Origin: Sphingopyxis sp. JAI108
GTDB lineage: Bacteria > Pseudomonadota > Alphaproteobacteria > Sphingomonadales > Sphingomonadaceae
Direction of reading: 5' to 3'
DNA: 64,000 nucleotides
NCBI RefSeq assembly: GCF_013410105.1
Contig: NZ_JACCCJ010000004.1
Location: 186,001 to 250,000 of the forward strand
Shown piece by piece: positions 58,588 through 64,000 of the stretch. The first letter of the stretch is position 1. The number at the start of each line of letters is the position of its first letter. The position numbers and the translations under genes were made by a program. The notes under the pieces were generated by a model, which saw only the letters and a list, made by a program, of their open reading frames with translations, ran no database searches and was not told the DNA's origin.

Positions 58588-59147
58588 AATGGCATATGCA
58601 GATCGCCTTGGCGGGCATGCTCGCGGTGCTCGGCGGGTGCGCCGGGCAGTCGCCGCTCGCCGGCAGCGGCGCCGCGCCGCCGCCCGCCGAAGCCTTCCGC
58701 CTCTCGCCCGGCGACAAGATCAAGATCGCGACCTATGGCGAGGAGACGCTGACCGGCGATTTCGAAGTGTCGCCCGCCGGAACGGTCGCCTTTCCGCTGA
58801 TCGGCGAGGTCAAGGCCGCCGGGCTCCAGACCGACGAGCTGTCGAGGGAGATCGAGGCGAAGCTCGGCAACGGCTATCTGCTCGAGCCGAAAGTCTCGGT
58901 CCAGGTCGCCAGCTTCCGGCCCGTCTATGTGCTCGGCGAAGTGAACAAGCCGGGCGAATATCCCTATACGCAGGGCCTGACCATCCGCGGCGCCGTCGCC
59001 AAGGCCGACGGCTTCACCTATCGCGCCAATGAAAAGCGCGTATTCCTGAAACGCGCGGGCGAATCCGGCGAGCAGGAATATCCGATGACCGCCGATTTCC
59101 CGGTGCTTCCCGGCGACACGATCCGTTTCGGCGAGCGTTATTTCTGA
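58584..59147 (+). CDS. Short polysaccharide export (OPX) lipoprotein, 187 aa
   Basis: Signal peptide with lipobox VLGGC (cysteine near residue 20). One Poly_export domain (YRLSPGDKIKI-type FRLSPGDKIKIATYGEETLTGDF, about residues 38-110) and one SLBB domain (PVYVLGEVNKPGEYPYTQGLTIRGAVAKADGF, about 112-165), then the protein ends. The C-terminal outer-membrane-spanning helix of Wza is missing, which places it with the short OPX proteins that need a separate porin. Overlaps its neighbours on both sides. Confidence 0.92.
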   Translation: MKWHMQIALAGMLAVLGGCAGQSPLAGSGAAPPPAEAFRLSPGDKIKIATYGEETLTGDFEVSPAGTVAFPLIGEVKAAGLQTDELSREIEAKLGNGYLLEPKVSVQVASFRPVYVLGEVNKPGEYPYTQGLTIRGAVAKADGFTYRANEKRVFLKRAGESGEQEYPMTADFPVLPGDTIRFGERYF

Positions 59148-59875
59148 TGGACATGACCAGCGCATCGCTTGCCCCCGCTCCGGCAATTGAGGAGCCCGTC
59201 CCCGACGACACCGGCAAACCGCATCTGCGCGGTTGCCCGGTCAGCTTCGCGAAACTCAAGGCGCTGCTCGCCGCCGACCTCTATCGCTATGCCGGCCGCG
59301 TCGGCTTCGGCGCCTTCGCGAAGCATTATGCCTTTACGCCGGGGTATAAATATACGGTGCTGATGCGCACGACCGGCTGGCTCAAACTGAAACCCGCCAA
59401 GGCGTTCGGCCTCTACCCCTTCGCCAAGTGGTTGCTGCTGCGCGCGCGCTACAAATATGGCTTTGCGATCCCCGAATATATGGAGATCGGGCCGGGCCTG
59501 TTCCTCAACCGCTTCGGCGGCTTTTATTTCCATGGCGACGCGGTGCTCGGCAGCAATGTCAACATCACCCACGGCGTCGTGCTCGGCTATATGAACCGCG
59601 GCGGCCGACGCGGTGCGCCGGTGATCGGCGACCGGACCTTTTTAGGATCGGGCGCCAAGGTGATCGGCGGCATCCATGTTGGTGCCGAGGCGGCCATCGG
59701 CGCCAATGCGGTCGTGACCAGGGACGTGCCCGAACGCGGCGTGGTCGGCGGCATCCCGGCAAAGCTGCTCTCGGATCAAGGATCCGGCGGCTATGTCAAC
59801 CGTCTTGCCCCGCCCGAACTGCTCGCCGCCTGCGAGGGCGCGCTGCACGGGTCGCGCGGCGCGATGCCGGGCTGA
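59147..59875 (+). CDS. Hexapeptide-repeat acyltransferase (serine acetyltransferase-like), 242 aa
   Basis: Left-handed beta-helix from about residue 110 onward: ITHGVVLGY, GAPVIGDRTFLGSGAKVIGGIHVGAEAAIGANAVVTRDVP and GIPAKLL. The N-terminal 100 residues resemble the helical domain of CysE-like proteins found in polysaccharide clusters. ATG overlaps the OPX stop as TGATG. A sugar O-acetylation role is more likely than cysteine synthesis given the neighbours. Confidence 0.85.
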   Translation: MDMTSASLAPAPAIEEPVPDDTGKPHLRGCPVSFAKLKALLAADLYRYAGRVGFGAFAKHYAFTPGYKYTVLMRTTGWLKLKPAKAFGLYPFAKWLLLRARYKYGFAIPEYMEIGPGLFLNRFGGFYFHGDAVLGSNVNITHGVVLGYMNRGGRRGAPVIGDRTFLGSGAKVIGGIHVGAEAAIGANAVVTRDVPERGVVGGIPAKLLSDQGSGGYVNRLAPPELLAACEGALHGSRGAMPG

Positions 59876-59888
59876 CCCCCACGTTCTC

Positions 59889-61187
59889 TTAAAGGCCCGA
59901 GAAGGTCACCCCCACCGAGACCCGATTGTCGGTGAATTCGCGGCCTGCGGTCGCGCCCCAGCTCGACTGGGTGCGGCGCTGGAGATCGAGGCGCAGCGCC
60001 AGCCGCTTGCTGACGAGGTAGGATGCGTTGGCACGCCAGGTCCAGCGGTCGTCGCGCCGGTCGATATTATTGAAATCGCGCTTTTCCAGCTCGCCGCCCG
60101 CGCTGATGATCAGGTTGCGCAGCAGCTCGTAATCGGCGCGCAGCGTCATGTTGGTGGCGAGATAGCCCGTCGCGCCGTTGACGCCCGTTTCGCGGATACC
60201 CCGGTCGACGGTGCCGGTGATCGTCACCAGTGGGGTCAGGAAATAGGCCAGCTCGCCGCGCACGAGGAAGCCCGAAACATCCTCGAACTCGGCCGCCCTG
60301 TAATCCTGGTGGAGATAGCCAAGACGAAGCGATCCGCGTGCTTTGCGTCCCAGCTCGAAGCTTGCGCCTGCAGCGAGGTCGAAGCCCGTCGAATCGCGCG
60401 CCGGAACCGGACCGCTGCGTTCGCGATAATCGCGCTTTCCCAGCGACCCCGCGACGAACAGCGCGACGCTGGGGCTCAGCGCATATTCGCCGATCGCGGT
60501 GCCGCTATAGCTGGTGTGGTCGCGGAAATCCTGGTCGATCGGATCGCCGCCGGGCGTCACGCTGTCGCTGTAATTGCGGTTCTCGACATCGAATACGCCG
60601 CGCAGGCGCAGCCGGTTGAAGACATGCGTATAGGTCGCGGTGCCGCCGTTCAGCGTGAAGCGGATCGGCCGCGACGCCTGCGTCGGACTGTCGGGCGAGA
60701 CGCGCTCCTGGCTGTAACGCCCGTTGCGCAGCGTGATATCGAGCGTGTCCGATTTGCTGATCGTGTAAAGTGCGCCCGCGCTCACCGCATATTGGGTCGC
60801 ATTTTCGCTCGACCGGTCGGCATAGCGCAACAGGTCCAGTTCGCCGTCGAGCGAAAGCTTCAGGTCCGGCGACGGCCGCACCAGCGAGATGCGCGGGCGA
60901 ATGCGCAGATAGGCGTCGCCTATCCCGTCGCCCGGCTGCGCATAGAGATTGTCGTCATAGCCCGCGCCGACCGCGATGCGTGGCAGCAGCTCGAGCGTGC
61001 CGACGTGGATAGGCTCGGGAGTGTAATCGGGACGGCGCCGTTCGAGGACGCTGACGTTGCGGTCACGCCCGAAACTGTTTTCGCTCGATACCGAACCGAG
61101 CCCGTCGGTCGCGTCCGATTGCTGGGCAAGCGCGGGCGCTGCGAGGCCGCAGCCGCCGAGCAGCGCGAGGGAAAGAAAGCGCTTCAC
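59889..61187 (-). CDS. Outer-membrane beta-barrel protein (putative beta-barrel porin 2 type), 432 aa
   Basis: GTG start at 61187 overlaps the upstream stop as GTGA. Signal peptide MKRFLSLALLGGCGLAAPALAQ (about 1-22), then a 40-residue linker and alternating amphipathic strands (GYDDNLYAQ, LSLDGELDLLRYAD, GGTATYTHVFNRLRLRGVFDVENR) ending in VSVGVTFSGL. The layout suits a barrel of about 16-18 strands. It follows glycosyltransferases and an EEP-family gene. It may be the secretion channel that complements the short OPX protein. Confidence 0.87.
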   Translation of the reverse strand: MKRFLSLALLGGCGLAAPALAQQSDATDGLGSVSSENSFGRDRNVSVLERRRPDYTPEPIHVGTLELLPRIAVGAGYDDNLYAQPGDGIGDAYLRIRPRISLVRPSPDLKLSLDGELDLLRYADRSSENATQYAVSAGALYTISKSDTLDITLRNGRYSQERVSPDSPTQASRPIRFTLNGGTATYTHVFNRLRLRGVFDVENRNYSDSVTPGGDPIDQDFRDHTSYSGTAIGEYALSPSVALFVAGSLGKRDYRERSGPVPARDSTGFDLAAGASFELGRKARGSLRLGYLHQDYRAAEFEDVSGFLVRGELAYFLTPLVTITGTVDRGIRETGVNGATGYLATNMTLRADYELLRNLIISAGGELEKRDFNNIDRRDDRWTWRANASYLVSKRLALRLDLQRRTQSSWGATAGREFTDNRVSVGVTFSGL

Positions 61188-62098
61188 CGACGCGCCAGCG
61201 TTACGAGAATCGGCCTGTGGTCCGATCCCGTCCCAGGCAATTGTCGCGACGATACCAACCCCCAATCGGGGCCCGCATAGAGATGGTCGATAGGCAGCAC
61301 GGGAATGGCGCGCGGCCAGCTGGGCGAACGCGTCATGCGGGTGAGCGGGGCAAAGGCACGGTCCTGCTCGCGCATCGCCGCGGCCCAAGGCGTCAGGTTC
61401 ATGTCGCCTGCAACGATCAAGTCCTCGCGATCGATCCGTGCCAGCGCCTGCGCCGCGGCGCGCCTGCGCACCGCTTGGTCGCCTGACGTCGGCCGGGGAT
61501 AGTGAAGCGTGGCCACCATGAACGTATCCCCCGTGGAGGGCGCAATCCGCGCCCACAGCAGCGCGGGACCAATTTTGCGGCCGTTCCGGGCCTTCAGGGA
61601 GTAATCGCTGTCAACGATCGGCCAGCGCGAGAAAATAATAAAACTGCACCTCCCCGGACATTTGGTCGCATAGGGAAAATGCTGGCCCAAGGCTGCCAGC
61701 ATGGGCCGGAAGTTGCCATTCACTTCCTGGAGTATCGCCACATCGGGGCTGGCATCGATAATCGCCTGCGCCGTTTCTGCGGGGTCGTCATTTTGTGTCC
61801 ATACATTGTGCGTCAGCACATGAACCTGCGGCGCGCCCGCAGGCGCGGTGGGGATTTCCCGCAGCCATTCGGGCGCCACGCCGATTGCAACGGGAGCCAG
61901 CGCGAGCAACGCCGCCGCAATCGCGGCGCCTGGCCGCCACTGCGCGAGCAGCAGTCCCAGCAAGGTCGCAACCCCGAACAGCGGCAGGAACGACGCGAGC
62001 ACGTCGAGAGCAGGCACGAATTTTCCGGCAAGCGACAGCCACGCGGCGACGCACGCCCCGCCGGTCAGCAGGGACCCAAAGGCGCGAAGCAGTTTCAC
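61184..62098 (-). CDS. Membrane-anchored endonuclease/exonuclease/phosphatase-fold protein, 304 aa
   Basis: Three N-terminal hydrophobic segments (about residues 5-75) precede an EEP domain: LTHNVWTQNDDP, AILQEVNGNF, LIVAGDMNLTPWAAAMRE, IDHLYAGPDW and GSDHRPILVTL. These contain the usual N, E, D-x-N, and SDH catalytic residues. The GTG start at 62098 overlaps the GT2 stop (GTGA). The active site faces the periplasm if topology is as predicted, so phosphodiester cleavage in a lipid or polymer is more plausible than nucleic acid degradation. Confidence 0.85.
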   Translation of the reverse strand: MKLLRAFGSLLTGGACVAAWLSLAGKFVPALDVLASFLPLFGVATLLGLLLAQWRPGAAIAAALLALAPVAIGVAPEWLREIPTAPAGAPQVHVLTHNVWTQNDDPAETAQAIIDASPDVAILQEVNGNFRPMLAALGQHFPYATKCPGRCSFIIFSRWPIVDSDYSLKARNGRKIGPALLWARIAPSTGDTFMVATLHYPRPTSGDQAVRRRAAAQALARIDREDLIVAGDMNLTPWAAAMREQDRAFAPLTRMTRSPSWPRAIPVLPIDHLYAGPDWGLVSSRQLPGTGSDHRPILVTLARR

Positions 62099-63060
62099 GC
62101 GCGCGCGCGCAGCCGGTTGCGTAGCGCATAGCTCGATTGACGGAGCGGCGCCGGGATCAGCTTGGCCGCGAGCAACAAGGCCGCCGTGCCCGTTCCTTCG
62201 GGCAGATAGAGATCTCCGAGCCGGATCGCCGTCCGCCCCGGATATTTCATCGCGTAGCGTGCGTAATGCGCGATTTCCTGATTGACGAGCCGCCGCAGCA
62301 AGGCGGCTTCGCGCGTCGAGGCGTCCGCAATCATCGCCCGCGCCGTCTCGACCAGGCAGGGCAGGTCGAGCGTCGTGGTCGACTTGCTGACCTTGTTGTC
62401 GCTGTCGCGGTGAAAGCGTGCCGTGATGCGCGGATCGTAACGCAGCGCGCCCTTGGCAAGCACGCGCAGCCACAGATCCTTGTCGCCCCCGCGTACCGCG
62501 CGCCCTTCGGGGAAGAGGCCCGCCTCGAACAGCGTGTCGCGTCGGATCGCGATCGCGCCCGTCCACATCGGGCATTCGCGCACCGCGAGCCAGGCCGCAA
62601 GGAAGTCCGCAAGGTCGAGGCTCCGGGCGCGACCGAGTTCCGGCGCGATCCGCTGCGGTTGCGAGCGATCCTCGAAGACATGGTCGAACCGCGTCGCAGC
62701 CGCGCACACGTGGGGATCCGCGCTTATGCCTTCGGCCAGAACCGCCAGATGGTCCGGGTGCCACAGGTCATCGGCATCGAGGAAGGCGATCCAGTCACCG
62801 TGCGCCGCCCGGATGCCGACATTGCGCCCGGCGTAACCGCCGGGACCCGGCGTCGGCAGATCGAGCAGCTTGATCCGCGCGTCCCCGAAGGCGGCCACGA
62901 GTTCGCGCCCGCCGTCGGTCGATCCATTATCGATCGCGATGATCTCATGCGCCGGATAGCTCTGCGCGAGCGCGCTTTCGATCGCCGCGCGGACATGCGC
63001 GGCCTTGTTGTAGAGCGGCATCACCACGGAAAAACGCGGGACTGATCGGAGATGGGTCAT
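62095..63060 (-). CDS. GT2 family glycosyltransferase, 321 aa
   Basis: GT-A fold: FSVVMPLYNKAAHVRAAIES, IIAIDNGSTDGG and the metal-binding IAFLDADDLWHPDHL. GAIAIRRDTLFEAGLFPEG and GGDKDLWLRVL follow. No membrane helices, so a cytoplasmic enzyme that builds the repeat unit. ATG at 63060 overlaps the stop of the next GT2 gene as TGATG. Four genes (63929 to 59889) form one coupled minus-strand unit. Confidence 0.9.
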   Translation of the reverse strand: MTHLRSVPRFSVVMPLYNKAAHVRAAIESALAQSYPAHEIIAIDNGSTDGGRELVAAFGDARIKLLDLPTPGPGGYAGRNVGIRAAHGDWIAFLDADDLWHPDHLAVLAEGISADPHVCAAATRFDHVFEDRSQPQRIAPELGRARSLDLADFLAAWLAVRECPMWTGAIAIRRDTLFEAGLFPEGRAVRGGDKDLWLRVLAKGALRYDPRITARFHRDSDNKVSKSTTTLDLPCLVETARAMIADASTREAALLRRLVNQEIAHYARYAMKYPGRTAIRLGDLYLPEGTGTAALLLAAKLIPAPLRQSSYALRNRLRARA

Positions 63061-63929
63061 CAGTCGCGTGCCGCCTTTCGTCCGCCTGCCAGATTGAGGA
63101 ATTCGCTTACCGCGACGCCGGCGAGTTGCAAGGTCAGCCACATGACCGCGAGCCTGCGCCGCGACGACAGTTCGTGGGTGATCGCCGCCCGGCGCAGCCG
63201 CCGTAGCGTATCGACGGCGGTGATGCCAAGCACATGGGCAAGACGCGGACGCCGCGTCGTGCGATCCCAGCGCCCGCCGCTCAACCGCTGGCGCTTACGG
63301 ACGAGTTCGGCGCGGCTCGCACGCACCGGATGGCGCACGACCATCGCCGGAACATAGACGAGCGGATAGCCGGCTGCCCGGATGCGCAGCGCCATCTGCC
63401 GGTCGCCGCCCGATTTCAACCCCGCGTCGAACCCGCCAAGTTCGCGAAGCAGCGCGGTATCGCTCGCCCAATTGGCGGTGGCGCAATTGCCGCGCGCGGC
63501 ATGCGCCTGCGGAAAGCTGAAAAGCCGCTCATAATCGCCGAACACCTCGCGTTCGGGTGCGATCTCGTCGAACAGCTCGATCTTGCCCGCTAGGACGCCA
63601 AACCCGGGGTTCATCCCCGCGGCACGCACCACCTGTTCCAGCCAGTCGGGTCCGGGCTCGCAATCGGCATCGGTGAAAGCCGTGATCGGCGCCCGCACCC
63701 GCTCGATCCCGCGGTTGCGCGCGACATAGGATCCAGGGCGCGGCTCTTCCAGCAACTCGACGTCGGCATAGGCACGCGCGACCTCGCGCGTCGCATCGCT
63801 CGATCCATTGTCGACCACGATGATCTGATAGGCATCGCGCGGCAATGTCTGGCGCGCAAGCGCGTCGAGGCAACGGCCGAGCACGGCTTCGCCGTTCCAC
63901 ACGGGTATAACGACTGCGACTTGAAACAT
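63060..63929 (-). CDS. GT2 family glycosyltransferase, 289 aa
   Basis: GT-A fold: VAVVIPVWNGEAVLGRCLDA, IIVVDNGSSDATREVA and TAFTDADCEPGPDWLEQ with the metal-binding aspartates. LRELGGFDAGLKSGGDRQMALRI is the acceptor-side segment. Near the C-terminus one possible membrane-associated stretch occurs (RRLAVMWLTLQLAGVAV). First gene in view of the minus-strand unit; the 71 bases beyond it to the window edge hold no gene I can support. Confidence 0.88.
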   Translation of the reverse strand: MFQVAVVIPVWNGEAVLGRCLDALARQTLPRDAYQIIVVDNGSSDATREVARAYADVELLEEPRPGSYVARNRGIERVRAPITAFTDADCEPGPDWLEQVVRAAGMNPGFGVLAGKIELFDEIAPEREVFGDYERLFSFPQAHAARGNCATANWASDTALLRELGGFDAGLKSGGDRQMALRIRAAGYPLVYVPAMVVRHPVRASRAELVRKRQRLSGGRWDRTTRRPRLAHVLGITAVDTLRRLRRAAITHELSSRRRLAVMWLTLQLAGVAVSEFLNLAGGRKAARD

Positions 63930-64000
63930 AGATGCGCCTGTCCAGTGCCCCCGCAGCGATCCAATCGGGCTCTCGCCCCACCGAGGTCAACCTTATGCTG

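Noticed and set aside
59147..59875. Calling the hexapeptide acyltransferase a cysteine-biosynthesis CysE
   Set aside because: It is embedded between an OPX export gene and a beta-barrel gene, and no cysteine genes are nearby; polysaccharide acetylation fits better.
63930..64000. Short open frames at the right edge on the minus strand
   Set aside because: Only 71 bases remain; none shows a recognisable protein end, so no feature is claimed.

Overview
The window is high-GC chromosomal DNA of a sphingomonad alphaproteobacterium, probably Sphingopyxis or a close relative. I infer this from the protein sequences, the MucR/Ros regulator, the TonB receptors, the fur-plsC-miaB-phoH-ybeY-corC order, and the characteristic small inverted repeats between genes. 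No transposase, integrase or CRISPR array was seen. Genes are tightly packed and many overlap by 1 to 8 bases.

Layout. 1-7607: central metabolism (the C-terminal part of glutamate synthase large chain, a GST, a YdeI/DUF1801 protein with ubiG, lysC aspartokinase, a YciB-like membrane protein). 7608-13556: repeat-rich spacer, katG with its terminator, a 51-residue glutamine-rich protein, and a TonB receptor that forms a two-gene unit with a 56-residue DUF2292 (YezD-type) protein. 13747-17925: a nitronate monooxygenase, a polyproline lipoprotein and ptsP (EI-Ntr). 18009-23959: a cell-envelope glycosylation block: a methyltransferase plus a UPF0104-type flippase-like protein, convergent with an operon of a polyprenyl-phosphate-type GT2 and two tandem paralogous GT-C membrane glycosyltransferases. 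24169-29623: small enzymes, rarA and a GT4 glycosyltransferase.

29665-43921: a minus-strand housekeeping block (nfuA, nitroreductase, tsaB, rimI, mucR-type regulator, fur, plsC, miaB, phoH, then ybeY, corC). It is interrupted between phoH and ybeY by about 6 kb (31135-37238). This inserted stretch carries an ECF41 sigma factor with its carboxymuconolactone decarboxylase partner and a textbook ECF41 promoter, a DoxX protein with a small 3'-5' exonuclease-like protein, and an iron/heme-type TonB receptor with a DUF6607-like secreted protein behind a candidate Fur box.

44923-44998 is tRNA-Thr(TGT). An exopolysaccharide locus begins directly after it and fills the window to the right edge: polymerase/ligase-like membrane protein, Wzc-type co-polymerase/kinase, galU, a beta-helix protein, a degenerate aldehyde-dehydrogenase-like pseudoenzyme, ugd, a UDP-glucuronate 4-epimerase, several glycosyltransferases, an acyltransferase, a short OPX export lipoprotein, a hexapeptide acetyltransferase, an outer-membrane beta-barrel, and a membrane-anchored EEP-family hydrolase. 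The precursor genes imply UDP-glucose, UDP-glucuronate and probably UDP-galacturonate supply. No priming glycosyltransferase or Wzx flippase is in the window, so the locus probably continues past base 64000.

The most promising unusual items are: the catalytically dead ALDH homologue inside the polysaccharide locus; a minimal OPX protein paired with a separate beta-barrel; the tandem GT-C paralogues sharing a C-terminal beta-rich extension; the complete ECF41 module with its promoter; and the DUF2292-TonB receptor unit.
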